Virus record (IMG/VR): IMGVR_UViG_3300017818_000055
Coordinates: 1 to 33,917 of that record
DNA: 33,917 nt
Reading direction: 5' to 3' (one strand)
DNA from: a virus
The position numbers and the translations under genes were made by a program. Under the pieces are notes generated by a model. It did no database searches. It was given only the letters and a program-made list of their open reading frames with translations, and was not told where the DNA came from. Shown here one piece after another: positions 8,807-17,307 of the stretch; positions within the stretch are counted from its first letter, which is position 1, and every line of letters starts with the position of its first letter.

Positions 8807-9522
8807 TGCACATTCTTGTTACAGGGCATAGAGGCTATATTGGCACTGCCCTTGTAAATCGACTAAAGAAAAACAACAGTATTGTTGGTTATGATTTAGT
8901 AGATGGACATGATATCAATACTATCTCGCTAAAGGAAAAATTCAATTTGATTATTCACTTAGCGGGGTTGAGCGGTGTTAGAGAAAGTATTAAAGATCCT
9001 GCGGCATATTGGCTCAACAATGTTGAAGCCACCAAACGGCTATTTAGCGTTCACGGTCCTGATACTCGCATTCTTTATGCGAGTTCTTCTTCTGCTGCAG
9101 AACCAGACTTGAATCCTTATGCTGCTTCAAAATTCTGTATGGAAATGGCAGGCGGGCGTTACAGAGGAACACTAGGAATGCGATTTCATACTGTATATAA
9201 TGAAACGCCCCGTAAAGGAATGTTTGTTGATAAATTGCTAAATGGTAAATTAGAATATGTTACAAATCACTCACGTGACTTTATACATATGGAAGATTTG
9301 CTAGATGCTATTGAATTACTAATGGGCAGCCAATATGGCGGCACTATTGACATTGGTACTGGCAAACCTGTACAAGTATCAAGCCTAGCACCCGCAGACA
9401 CTCCCATCAGATTAGACGCACCAAATGAAAGAATGCAAACCTGCGCTAATATTAAAAAATTAGAAAATTTAGGATTCAAACCTAAATACGATATAGTGAA
9501 ATTTCTAAATGAACAAAAATGA
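8806..9522 (+). CDS. NAD-dependent epimerase/dehydratase (extended SDR)
   Basis: 238 aa with a Rossmann start, VTGHRGYIG (Gly 7, 10, 13), HLAGLSGV at the NAD-binding end, a Ser cluster at 93-96 and the catalytic YAASK (Y105, K109). Family members act on nucleotide sugars. This one is shorter than the usual 300-340 aa: the gap between the Ser and Tyr is short and the C-terminal substrate domain is reduced. DFIHMEDLLDAI and the IDIGTGKP segment are retained. The substrate cannot be read from the sequence. It is the first gene of an overlapping operon with the DpdA-like transglycosylase and two further oxidoreductases, so it may supply or rework a sugar or ring for that pathway. Confidence 0.85.
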   Translation: MHILVTGHRGYIGTALVNRLKKNNSIVGYDLVDGHDINTISLKEKFNLIIHLAGLSGVRESIKDPAAYWLNNVEATKRLFSVHGPDTRILYASSSSAAEPDLNPYAASKFCMEMAGGRYRGTLGMRFHTVYNETPRKGMFVDKLLNGKLEYVTNHSRDFIHMEDLLDAIELLMGSQYGGTIDIGTGKPVQVSSLAPADTPIRLDAPNERMQTCANIKKLENLGFKPKYDIVKFLNEQK

Positions 9523-10979
9523 ATACTGACTTAACTAAACATCAAAAAGACTATGCACACTTCTTACCAGCCCTAAGCACTTTTTATGCTACATTTATTG
9601 GTAAACAAAGATTTATAAATTATGTAGATCCTTCACGATTTATTCCTCCAATGACTAATGGGATGGAAAGCCTCAACTGGCTAAATCAAAATGAAGGTAT
9701 TTACAAGTATAAGTGGTCCTTATACTCAGCAGGACACGCAATTCTAGACATCAATAAGAAGGCTGAGAAAGAGGACATGATCCGCAATAGAGATCGTGAT
9801 AATACTTGGATGTTAGGTGACTCTGGAGGATTTCAGATTGGCAAAGGTGTATGGGAAGGTGACTGGAAAGATCCTAACTGTCCTAAAGCTAAAAAGAAGC
9901 GTGAGCTAGTATTGACTTGGATGGATGCGTATATGGATTATGGAATGATCCTAGATATACCAACATGGGTGCGTAAAACACCTGAAGGAAGAGCTGCTAG
10001 CGGAATCAACACATTCCAGGAAGGCGTAAATGGAACACAAGTAAACAACGACTATTTTATGAAAAATAAAACAGGTGCGTGTAAGTTCCTAAACGTATTA
10101 CAAGGCGAAAACCATACAGAAGCAGACGAATGGTATGATCAGATGAAAAAGTATTGCGACCCTAAGCAATACACTGATCACTTCAGTGGCTGGGCTATGG
10201 GTGGGCAAAATATGTGCGATATCCATTTAGCTATAAAAAGATTGATTGCGTTACGATTTGACGGATTATTAGAAAAAGGTGTACAGGATGTAATGCACTT
10301 TTTAGGCACATCAAAACTTGAATGGGCGCTTATGCTAACAGACATACAAAGAGCTATTCGAAAAAATCATAACGAAAACTTTATGATTACTTTTGATTGT
10401 GCTAGTCCATTTTTAGCAACTGCCAACGGGCAAGTATATTGCGCTACAGAAACACCTGACAGAGGCAAATGGGGTTATAGAATGGAAGCATCATTTGATG
10501 ATAGAAAATTCCATACAGATCCTACACCATTAGCAGATGCTTGGGTAAGAGAAGGATGTTGGAAAGTATTTGAGGATTCACCTATATCCATTGGCATGAC
10601 TGCTAAAGATGTATGTGTATATGGGCCTAATGATAAAAACAAAATTGGTAAAATTGGATTTACATCTTGGGACTCGTTCTCATACTGCTTGCTAATGTCA
10701 CATAATGTATGGACTCATATAAATGCTGTACAAGAAGCTAACAGGCAATATGACAAAGGCATTGTTCCTGGTGTATTAGTTCGTGAAATGTTTGACGTAG
10801 TAGCATTCAGAGATGTCGTCAATGATATTTTTGCTACAGACGACAGAGATAAAGCAAACGCACTAAATGATGAGTATCAAAACTATCTTGATGGCATTCG
10901 AGGTACTAGAGGATTTACTGGCAAGAAAATGAAAAATGCCACAACTTTCTATAACAACCTTTTTGAGGAAGCATCATGA
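9519..10979 (+). CDS. dpdA: DpdA-like DNA 7-deazaguanine transglycosylase (TGT fold)
   Basis: 486 aa with the landmarks of tRNA-guanine transglycosylases. D101-SGGFQ is the DSGGFQ base-binding motif, LDIP lies at 145-148, GWAMGGQ (224-230) corresponds to the TGT GGLAVGE region, HFLGTSK is at 260-266 and FDCASPF (292-298) contains the position of the second catalytic Asp. The protein is longer and more divergent than bacterial Tgt (about 375 aa). I do not see the C-terminal CXCXXC zinc motif of tRNA enzymes. These features suit the phage DpdA group, which exchanges guanine in DNA for preQ0-type bases. FolE, QueE and a QueD-like protein in the same window support this. A tRNA-acting TGT cannot be excluded. 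The start overlaps the epimerase by four bases. Confidence 0.8.
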   Translation: MNTDLTKHQKDYAHFLPALSTFYATFIGKQRFINYVDPSRFIPPMTNGMESLNWLNQNEGIYKYKWSLYSAGHAILDINKKAEKEDMIRNRDRDNTWMLGDSGGFQIGKGVWEGDWKDPNCPKAKKKRELVLTWMDAYMDYGMILDIPTWVRKTPEGRAASGINTFQEGVNGTQVNNDYFMKNKTGACKFLNVLQGENHTEADEWYDQMKKYCDPKQYTDHFSGWAMGGQNMCDIHLAIKRLIALRFDGLLEKGVQDVMHFLGTSKLEWALMLTDIQRAIRKNHNENFMITFDCASPFLATANGQVYCATETPDRGKWGYRMEASFDDRKFHTDPTPLADAWVREGCWKVFEDSPISIGMTAKDVCVYGPNDKNKIGKIGFTSWDSFSYCLLMSHNVWTHINAVQEANRQYDKGIVPGVLVREMFDVVAFRDVVNDIFATDDRDKANALNDEYQNYLDGIRGTRGFTGKKMKNATTFYNNLFEEAS

Positions 10980-11854
10980 AAAGAGCTCTAATTGTTGGGT
11001 TAGGTATTGGTTCTTTATATTACAAAATATACAAAGAACTAGGTTGGGAGACTGTTACTGTTGATTTGAATAATTTAGGCAACTATACAGAAGTTTCAGA
11101 AATGCCGTTGAGAATGTCATTTCAAACAGCACATATTTGCACTCCTAACTTTACACACGAAACGATAGCAAGAGAGATTCTTGAGAATCATAATGTAGAT
11201 GTTATGTTTGTTGAGAAGCCTGGATTGGAAACTTCTCAAGCGTGGCATAGACTTTTAAATGATTATCGCTCCACTAGAATTATGATGGTAAAAAATAATA
11301 TGTGGAGAAGAGAACTAATCAATTACAATGATATTGCCGAGAGTGCTAATTCTGTAAATTTCGTATGGGAAAACCGTATGCGTATTCCACATCCTGGCAG
11401 TTGGTTTACAACTAAAAAATGTGCATGGGGAGGAGTAAGCAGAGACTTGATGCCACACTTATTGAGCTTTTTTATTGCGCTCAATCCTGACTGGAAAACT
11501 GATAAGCTACAAGTTAGATTCTCAGCACAGAACCATCTACTAGAAAATATTACAGAAACTGAATACGGAGACATTTATCCTGGAGGAATATATGATGTTG
11601 ATGATGAGTGCCGGTTTGTCTTTAATGACAAATGGACACTTACTGCTAACTGGGCTAATGGACTTGAGGACAGAAGACTTATTATCTTCAACACTGAGGA
11701 TGGTCCAACAATACAGTATCATTATGGACTATGCCCTGAAGATGCATATAGGGCTATGATTTTAGATTCTGTAAGTCAAATAGCTAATGACGAGTTTTGG
11801 ATTAGGCAACTTGATATTGATTTATTCATTCACAACAAATTAGGACTACTATGA
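10976..11854 (+). CDS. Gfo/Idh/MocA-family oxidoreductase
   Basis: 292 aa. The N-terminal Rossmann fold has GLGIGS (8-13), a CTPNFTHETIAREIL segment and VEKP (79-82), which carries the Lys typical of this family. GGVSRDLMPH with H161 matches the usual GG-x-x-x-D-x-x-x-H substrate motif of the C-terminal domain. Members oxidise or reduce sugars, cyclitols or related rings with NAD(P). It is slightly short for the family (330-380 aa). It is coupled to dpdA by ATGA and to the next dehydrogenase by ATGA, so the three are made together. The substrate is unknown. Confidence 0.8.
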   Translation: MKRALIVGLGIGSLYYKIYKELGWETVTVDLNNLGNYTEVSEMPLRMSFQTAHICTPNFTHETIAREILENHNVDVMFVEKPGLETSQAWHRLLNDYRSTRIMMVKNNMWRRELINYNDIAESANSVNFVWENRMRIPHPGSWFTTKKCAWGGVSRDLMPHLLSFFIALNPDWKTDKLQVRFSAQNHLLENITETEYGDIYPGGIYDVDDECRFVFNDKWTLTANWANGLEDRRLIIFNTEDGPTIQYHYGLCPEDAYRAMILDSVSQIANDEFWIRQLDIDLFIHNKLGLL

Positions 11855-12747
11855 AGGTAAGACTTTTAGCAACGGATGGCACAGGAAAGTTTGAAGAAGT
11901 AGAATGGGAAAAGCCTCCTGTCAGTGATAATGAGATTTGTGTAAAATCACTAATGACAGGTGTATGCCGATCTGATATTGATATGATGAGCGGCAAGTTT
12001 GGACCACTCCCATTACATATGCAAGGACACGAAGGATTGGGCGAAGTAGTAGAAGTTGGTAGAAATGTAGTGCATGTCAAAACACACGATATAGTAGCTA
12101 CACGTGGAGAACCTGCGTATGCGGACTATTATAACGTTCGTGACGGGGAGTTTGTACCTGTCCCCGAAGCACACCCACGCTATATATTAGAACCAGTGGC
12201 TTGCGGGCTAAATGTAATTGAGCAAGCTAAGGATCAACTACTAGCTAGACAAGGCAGAGGAAAGAAGCTACTACTATTAGGTAGTGGATTCCTTGCTTGG
12301 GTAGCTTATACAAAACTTAGACAAAACGATTATAAATTCAAAATTGATGTTGTAGGAAGCAGCAATCCTCACCTATGGAAGAAAAAGCTAAAATCTGAAT
12401 ATGAGGGGACTTATGATGTAGTTATTGACTTGAGTGCTACTAACTATGTATTTTCACAGCCAATCTTAAACAATAACGCCTTGGTAATTTTTGCGGCACA
12501 AAAACCTGTTACAACTGACTTCAGCAATCTGCTGTGGAAGGCATGTACCATGGTATTTCCAAGCCCACGAACGCCATTGTTTTTAGATTGTATGTATGAG
12601 GCTGAGGACATGATTAGTAAGAAGCAATTGAATGTTGATAAGTTTTGGACTAAAGGTTATAATCGTGATACAGAGTGGGCTACGGCATTTGATGATGGTG
12701 TAGTTCGAGATAAACAATATAGCAGAGGTTATATACAATGGCACTAG
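11851..12747 (+). CDS. zinc-type medium-chain dehydrogenase
   Basis: 298 aa, an MDR-family alcohol/polyol dehydrogenase. The catalytic zinc ligands are recognisable: C39 in GVCRSDID, H60-E61 in GHEGLGEVVEVG and the LEPVACG segment (E114). The four-Cys structural zinc lobe is absent. A Rossmann motif LLLGSGFLA follows at 141-149. The protein is short for the family (about 340-350 aa), with part of the C-terminus reduced. The gene overlaps the Gfo/Idh gene by four bases and the next gene by ten. With the epimerase and Gfo/Idh protein it forms a three-enzyme redox set around dpdA. Confidence 0.8.
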   Translation: MKVRLLATDGTGKFEEVEWEKPPVSDNEICVKSLMTGVCRSDIDMMSGKFGPLPLHMQGHEGLGEVVEVGRNVVHVKTHDIVATRGEPAYADYYNVRDGEFVPVPEAHPRYILEPVACGLNVIEQAKDQLLARQGRGKKLLLLGSGFLAWVAYTKLRQNDYKFKIDVVGSSNPHLWKKKLKSEYEGTYDVVIDLSATNYVFSQPILNNNALVIFAAQKPVTTDFSNLLWKACTMVFPSPRTPLFLDCMYEAEDMISKKQLNVDKFWTKGYNRDTEWATAFDDGVVRDKQYSRGYIQWH

Positions 12748-13295
12748 ATACAGGCGAACGAAAAAAAGTTACTTATTTTACAGGCAATGAAGTAGAGCAT
12801 ACTATTGCTCATGGATTATATACGCTATTTGTAGTAGATACTCCGCCTGTTGAGGATATTTTATACAAAGCTATGAGGCATAAAGTAAGGCAAATCTATT
12901 TTGGCACAACGCAGTCTTTCAACCCTGAAAACGAAGCTGATTGGAATCGTTGGGATACTGTTATCAAGCGATGTTTAGAGGATGACAACAATTACTTTGT
13001 AGCACTAGATTTTGATGTAAAGTATGCTGAAGCTATATTAGAATATGGCTGGTGCGAAAATGAAAACTTTATTCCTATGATTAGTGTAAAAATGCCATAT
13101 CTAGCACAACTTGGTTACAATGCTACGCTAAAACTTGATGACACTACTTGGGGGCATTCCAACCCTGGAGTATGGACACACCATCTTCATGAGCTAACCC
13201 GCAAAAAGAACTTTACTAGTTGGCATGAGTATAGCAGTGACAGCGTATTGAACGCTGATGAAAATACTGATGACAAATTTTTAACACTAACTTGA
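12738..13295 (+). CDS. hypothetical protein, last gene of the dpdA operon
   Basis: 185 aa, soluble, no signal peptide. Notable stretches are TYFTGNEVEHTIAHGLYTLF, a central VRQIYFGTTQSF, YFVALDFDV, FIPMISVKMPYL and HSNPGVWTHHLHELT. Alternating strands and helices suggest an alpha/beta fold. I recall similar unannotated proteins in marine T4-like phages but no function. The start overlaps the dehydrogenase by ten bases, and the next promoter's -35 box overlaps its stop. Association with the dpdA operon is the only clue to its role. Confidence 0.75.
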   Translation: MALDTGERKKVTYFTGNEVEHTIAHGLYTLFVVDTPPVEDILYKAMRHKVRQIYFGTTQSFNPENEADWNRWDTVIKRCLEDDNNYFVALDFDVKYAEAILEYGWCENENFIPMISVKMPYLAQLGYNATLKLDDTTWGHSNPGVWTHHLHELTRKKNFTSWHEYSSDSVLNADENTDDKFLTLT

Positions 13296-13320
13296 CATTT
13301 AAGTAAATATATTATATCAT
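13292..13320 (+). promoter_or_regulatory. sigma70-type promoter
   Basis: TTGACA at 13292-13297, 17-bp spacer, TATCAT at 13315-13320. The -35 overlaps the stop codon of the preceding gene. It likely drives the genes from 13341 on. Confidence 0.75.
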
Positions 13321-13340
13321 AAATTATATAGGATGATATT

Positions 13341-13715
13341 ATGGAATCTAAAAGATATATTTGGGTCACTTTTCGCAAAGAGGGTATTCACTATTACCCT
13401 GCAGCTCTAACTGATCCTAACCTCGCTACAGGAGATGAATATGATGTAAGTTTCCTTGGGCATCCCCACCGTCATATCTTTCACTTCAAAGTTCAACTAG
13501 AAGTGTTCCACGACGACAGGGAAGTAGAATTTATCCAGTTCAAGCGATGGTGTGAGAAACTCTTCACCACTGGAGCTCTCGAACTCGATTACAAGAGTTG
13601 TGAGATGATCGCTGATGATTTATATAAGTGTATTAAAGAAAAATACCTCGGACGCTCTGTTATTATTGATGTATCAGAGGACGGGGAAAATGGTTGTTCA
13701 ATTTATTATGAGTAA
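13341..13715 (+). CDS. QueD/PTPS-like T-fold protein (divergent)
   Basis: 124 aa, the size of QueD (6-carboxy-tetrahydropterin synthase). The centre has GHPHRHIFHFKVQLEV, a His-rich strand like the HGHNY strand of QueD. The end (KSCEMIADDLYKCIKEKYLG, VIIDVSEDGENGCSIYY) follows the QueD plan of a helix after a T/S-x-E box and a final strand V-x-V-x-E-x-x-x-x-x-x-Y. The usual catalytic Cys-x-x-x-His arrangement is not clear, so the enzyme may be altered, or it may be another T-fold protein. If functional it would act between FolE and QueE. Also seen as an unannotated gene in marine phages, from memory. It is the first gene after its own promoter. Confidence 0.5.
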   Translation: MESKRYIWVTFRKEGIHYYPAALTDPNLATGDEYDVSFLGHPHRHIFHFKVQLEVFHDDREVEFIQFKRWCEKLFTTGALELDYKSCEMIADDLYKCIKEKYLGRSVIIDVSEDGENGCSIYYE

Positions 13716-13723
13716 GAGGTTAT

Positions 13724-13909
13724 ATGGCTATTAAAGATCCTTTGATTCGCAAAATTTTTGATGACTTGGATGCTTTCCGTGATTATTGCCGTTTTGAAGG
13801 CAAACCCTTTCACGAGGCGTCCTTATACAAAAAAGGCGATAAAGTTTGGGAAGGATATATGGCTTGGTGTAGAACACAAGAAAAGAAACGGAAAAGAGAA
13901 CAAAGATGA
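13724..13909 (+). CDS. small conserved phage protein
   Basis: 61 aa, strongly basic at its end (EKKRKREQR). The body reads IRKIFDDLDAFRDYCRFEG, aromatic and charged, probably helical. The ribosome site AGAGG lies upstream of the ATG. An overlapping frame from 13758 is open but lacks a ribosome site and is a shadow. The stop overlaps the glycosyltransferase start by four bases. No known function. Confidence 0.7.
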   Translation: MAIKDPLIRKIFDDLDAFRDYCRFEGKPFHEASLYKKGDKVWEGYMAWCRTQEKKRKREQR

Positions 13910-14985
13910 CTGTTTATATCGTGGATTTGGAGGCAGTAGATACTCGCTACACTAAACAGTGGAAGCAACATCTAGCGCCTCAGTTACGTGATGCGACAGG
14001 GATTGATCCTATAATCGTGAGTGGGGGTGAAGTAGTACAATCTACCACCCCCGGTGCTTTCTTAAACTTTGGTGGAACTAATGTTTATAAAAGCGAACAA
14101 CTAAAGCTCATTGGAGAGTTATTTTGTGAAGGAAAGATAAATGATGGAGATTATTTCTTATATACAGATGCGTGGAACCCAACTGTACTCCAGCTTCGTT
14201 ACATGGCTGAGTTACTGGGCGTTCGCATTCGAATTGGCGGTTTATGGCATGCTGGTAGTTATGATCCACATGATTTCCTCGGCAGACTTATAGGAAATAA
14301 GCCGTGGGTGCGTAACACTGAAATGGCAATGTATGAATGTTATGATGACAACTTCTTTGCCACACAATTCCACATAAACTTATTCGTATCTACTTTTTGG
14401 GAGAACGAAGCTGATATAGATAGACAGTTACTAAATGGTATTCGCAAGGTCGGTTGGCCCATGGAATATCTAGACTCTGCTATGTTTGGGTGCCATGGAA
14501 TGCCTAAAAAGGATATGATTTTATTTCCGCATAGGCTGGCGCCCGAAAAGCAAGTAAATATTTTTAGAGATTTACAAGAAAGTTTGCCTGAGTATGAATT
14601 TGTTGTATGTCAAGACACTGAGCTTACAAAACATCAATATCATAACTTGCTAGGGCAAGCTAAAATTGTATTCTCTGCTAACTTACAAGAAACCCTCGGT
14701 ATCAGTTGGTATGAGGGTGTTCTTGTAAATGCTATTCCTATGGTGCCAGATAGGCTATCCTATAGTGAGATGGCAATTGACAAATTCAAATATCCTAGCG
14801 AATGGACATCTAGCTGGGATAGCTACGAAATGCATAAAGAAGATATTATAGAGCGTATCCATGATTTTATGGAGAACCACTCTACATATCTCCTCGATAT
14901 AAAGGAGCAGAAAGATAAAGTACAAAACCAATATTTTTCTGGCAAGGCTTTATATGAAACTATTAGCAAACACCATGAAAATTAA
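13906..14985 (+). CDS. GT-B-type glycosyltransferase
   Basis: 359 aa. The C-terminal half is typical of GT4-like transferases. ILFPHRLAPEKQ (205-216) stands at the start of the nucleotide-sugar domain, IVFSANLQETLGISWYEG carries the E-x7-E pair (E262, E270) that binds the donor, and NAIPMVPDRLSYSE follows. The N-terminal half (FLNFGGTNVYKSEQL, DGDYFLYTDAWNPT, GGLWHAGSYD) would bind the acceptor. Acceptor and sugar are unknown. The phage context (dpdA, epimerase) allows modification of DNA bases, but also of virion proteins or host envelope. Overlaps neighbours on both sides. Confidence 0.75.
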   Translation: MTVYIVDLEAVDTRYTKQWKQHLAPQLRDATGIDPIIVSGGEVVQSTTPGAFLNFGGTNVYKSEQLKLIGELFCEGKINDGDYFLYTDAWNPTVLQLRYMAELLGVRIRIGGLWHAGSYDPHDFLGRLIGNKPWVRNTEMAMYECYDDNFFATQFHINLFVSTFWENEADIDRQLLNGIRKVGWPMEYLDSAMFGCHGMPKKDMILFPHRLAPEKQVNIFRDLQESLPEYEFVVCQDTELTKHQYHNLLGQAKIVFSANLQETLGISWYEGVLVNAIPMVPDRLSYSEMAIDKFKYPSEWTSSWDSYEMHKEDIIERIHDFMENHSTYLLDIKEQKDKVQNQYFSGKALYETISKHHEN

Positions 14986-15211
14986 CATACCACCAGAGGA
15001 TCTAACAGTGGCAGTATATGAATACACCGACTATTTAGATGGTCCAGGAACATTTACTAAAGTTAGATTTAGTCCAGGAATGACGTTACACACAGGAGAA
15101 ATTGAAGATATGTGTAAAGTATATCCTGCGCTAGATAAGGCTTATAAAAATTTTATAGATTTATATCATATTTGTAGAGACGATTACCATTCAAAACAAA
15201 AGGAACAATGA
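14975..15211 (+). CDS. hypothetical protein
   Basis: 78 aa from the ATG at 14975, which overlaps the glycosyltransferase stop by 11 bases. An in-frame ATG at 14954 would lengthen the overlap to 32 bases and is less likely. Acidic and aromatic: VAVYEYTDYLDGPGTF, then a helical C-terminus. No motif recognised. It is coupled to the phosphoribosyltransferase by ATGA. Confidence 0.6.
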   Translation: MKINIPPEDLTVAVYEYTDYLDGPGTFTKVRFSPGMTLHTGEIEDMCKVYPALDKAYKNFIDLYHICRDDYHSKQKEQ

Positions 15212-15774
15212 AAAAACTATGGTATTCTTGGCACGACATTGAGCGTATGTGCCACAGTATAACTAATCAAATGTATGCTGACGGTTGGCGTCCTGATTAT
15301 ATTGTAGGTATTACTCGTGGCGGAAATGTACCCGCTACTATCCTTAGCAATATGCTTGATATTCCTGCTGACAGTTTGCTTGTTAGTTTCCGCAACAATG
15401 GCAACGAATCAAACGAATCTAACTGTATTATGGCTGAGGATGCGTTTGGCTATGGCGTAGTTGAGGATGGAAGTGCCAATTCTGGCTATACTGGATCTGT
15501 TCCTGAGAAACGCAAAAATATTTTAGTCATTGATGACATCAATGACACTGGTAGAACTTTCAAATGGATTATGAAGGATTGGGAAAGTAACTGTTTAGCT
15601 ACTAACCCCGCTTGGAAAGACATTTGGAATCATAATGTAAGATTTGCTGTACTAACTGAAAATCTATCAAGCGAATTTGACTTGGTAAGGTATTATGCTA
15701 CGGAAGTCAACAAAGCAGACGATGATGTTTGGGTTGTATATCCGTGGGAAAATGTAGGATTATATGACAAATGA
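15208..15774 (+). CDS. purine-type phosphoribosyltransferase
   Basis: 188 aa. The PRPP-binding motif ILVIDDINDTGRTF (105-118) is clear, and DYIVGITRGGNVPA (30-43) is the PPi-loop region with its Arg-Gly-Gly. The order and length suit type I PRTases such as xanthine, guanine or hypoxanthine PRTase. An insert-like loop (residues 60-100) is Asn/Gly/Ser-rich. The C-terminal YPWEN is a typical aromatic end that contacts the base. It could salvage purines or act on a modified purine precursor. The base cannot be read from the sequence. Confidence 0.8.
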   Translation: MKKLWYSWHDIERMCHSITNQMYADGWRPDYIVGITRGGNVPATILSNMLDIPADSLLVSFRNNGNESNESNCIMAEDAFGYGVVEDGSANSGYTGSVPEKRKNILVIDDINDTGRTFKWIMKDWESNCLATNPAWKDIWNHNVRFAVLTENLSSEFDLVRYYATEVNKADDDVWVVYPWENVGLYDK

Positions 15775-16025
15775 TTATGCACATTCCAGTTGGAGAATTA
15801 GACTCCCCTTGGAAAGATGATCCTGAGAGAATCAATCATCTTTATAATGTTGGCATTGATTACGCAACTAACACAATTGATGCCGTAGATACACTAGACG
15901 ATGACAAATATGTCTCTATTTACTGTTTTAATAAATTAGATATCAACCTTTCAAACCGTTGGCACACATATGAATTATCAGCAGGTCCAGGTGGTATTAC
16001 TTTATCCTTTCAATCAACAAAATGA
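15771..16025 (+). CDS. hypothetical protein
   Basis: 84 aa. ATGA overlaps on both sides place it firmly in the operon. Features: PWKDDPERINHLYNVGIDYA, VSIYCFNK, then an aromatic C-terminus with WHTYELSAGPGG. No motif, signal peptide or membrane segment. Function unknown. Confidence 0.65.
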   Translation: MIMHIPVGELDSPWKDDPERINHLYNVGIDYATNTIDAVDTLDDDKYVSIYCFNKLDINLSNRWHTYELSAGPGGITLSFQSTK

Positions 16026-17284
16026 GTGTATATAACGAGTATTCAAAACTAAAAACTATTCTTATAGGCAAACTGTTACCTACAGAATGCCTAAAGGAAC
16101 TTGCATCGCCTTCTGATAAAGATATACTGCCTACTCTTATAAAAATCCATAAAGAAACTAATAAAGATTTAGATGCTCTTCAAAAATTTTTTGAGGGTAA
16201 AGGTGTAAAAGTATATAGACCCAATATTAACAAGTATTATGAGGAAGTAAGAGATAAAACTAAATCAGCTCCACCAAACCCCAGCACAATACGAGATTGG
16301 TGTTTTAGCTATGGTGATGACATTATACTATCTAAAACCTATTGTCCAAATCGTTGGTATGAGTGGTTATATTGGAAAGATGTATTTGACGAGTTAGGAG
16401 AGCAAGGAAAAACAATACATCACATAGTAGATGAAAATGAATTTGACTTTGATGTGTTTGCCAAAATATCAAACTCTTTATTAGATCGATATGAAACTCA
16501 TTCTCAACGCAGAGTATTAAAAGATCTAAAATTTAATTTTTCTCAAATTCAAAATATTAACTCTGAATGGGACGAGATTCGTAAATCGTATTATAAAAAA
16601 ACAATTAAAGATTTATACATATCAAAAGATAATCCTAGATTTAAAGACGAAGTTGAGCCAACTTATATATATTCTAATTCTGCCCTAAAAAAATATCCTT
16701 TAACTCATACTTCATCATATCTCAAACATGACGGAAAAATTATTAGTTCACCTTTAGGTAATAAAAAAGGGTATAGTAATTTTAAAAAAATATTATTATC
16801 AAAATATGATATAAATTTTTGTAATATTTTAGGAGAGTCTGGTTGCATAACAAAATCGTCAAACCCAATTTGCTCAGATTTAATTATGACAGATTTATAT
16901 GATCGGTTTTCGCCTAACATTATAAAACACTCTGTTACTGGAACTAAAACTTTTCAAGATTACCAGATAACTAATCCACGATTATTATTAACTCCTTCTA
17001 GGCACAACAATCATATAAACCTAACTATTGATCCTGACTCAAAGATTAATACATATATGAGAGTACTTTGTGATAAAGAGGATCAATATAATCTAGAGTA
17101 TAACGCCATAACGTATGAGCCTTATAAAACAGTTGGTGGTATATTTGGTGATAGCCGAGATTATTTTATGTATGTTCAAAATATAAGAGCTCATAATCTT
17201 GGATTAAGACATCAAAATACACTAAAAAGAGATATACGATGTTATACCATAGACATTGATAGAGAAGGCTCTTTAGATAAATAA
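16022..17284 (+). CDS. amidinotransferase-like protein, copy 1 (altered active site)
   Basis: 420 aa, paralogous along its whole length to the protein at 20500-21822. Both start with YNEYSKLKT and share HKETN/HEETN-x-DLD, KVYRPNI, IRDWCFSYG, RWYEWLYWKD and QGKTIHH. The plan is that of glycine amidinotransferase (AGAT, GxHCxTxDxxR end). Here the end is RCYTIDIDREG (C407), so the nucleophilic Cys position is kept. The GHIDGG box of copy 2, which matches the catalytic HID of AGAT, is GCITKS here (274-279), so the His and Asp are lost. The middle of the gene is unusually AT-rich, with AAA/AAT codons. It may be a non-catalytic partner or have a changed reaction. Confidence 0.7.
   Translation: MSVYNEYSKLKTILIGKLLPTECLKELASPSDKDILPTLIKIHKETNKDLDALQKFFEGKGVKVYRPNINKYYEEVRDKTKSAPPNPSTIRDWCFSYGDDIILSKTYCPNRWYEWLYWKDVFDELGEQGKTIHHIVDENEFDFDVFAKISNSLLDRYETHSQRRVLKDLKFNFSQIQNINSEWDEIRKSYYKKTIKDLYISKDNPRFKDEVEPTYIYSNSALKKYPLTHTSSYLKHDGKIISSPLGNKKGYSNFKKILLSKYDINFCNILGESGCITKSSNPICSDLIMTDLYDRFSPNIIKHSVTGTKTFQDYQITNPRLLLTPSRHNNHINLTIDPDSKINTYMRVLCDKEDQYNLEYNAITYEPYKTVGGIFGDSRDYFMYVQNIRAHNLGLRHQNTLKRDIRCYTIDIDREGSLDK
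17276..17283 (+). promoter_or_regulatory. possible T4-type late promoter box
   Basis: GATAAATA overlaps the stop of copy 1 and lies 25 bases before the methyltransferase-like start, in one of the few gaps of this operon. It differs from TATAAATA only at the first base. No -35 box is visible. Confidence 0.3.
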
Positions 17285-17307
17285 TAGTATTATATTATGA
17301 TATTATT

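Noticed and set aside
12738-13295. QueC candidate
   Set aside because: No SGGxDS-type PP-loop and no zinc Cys set.
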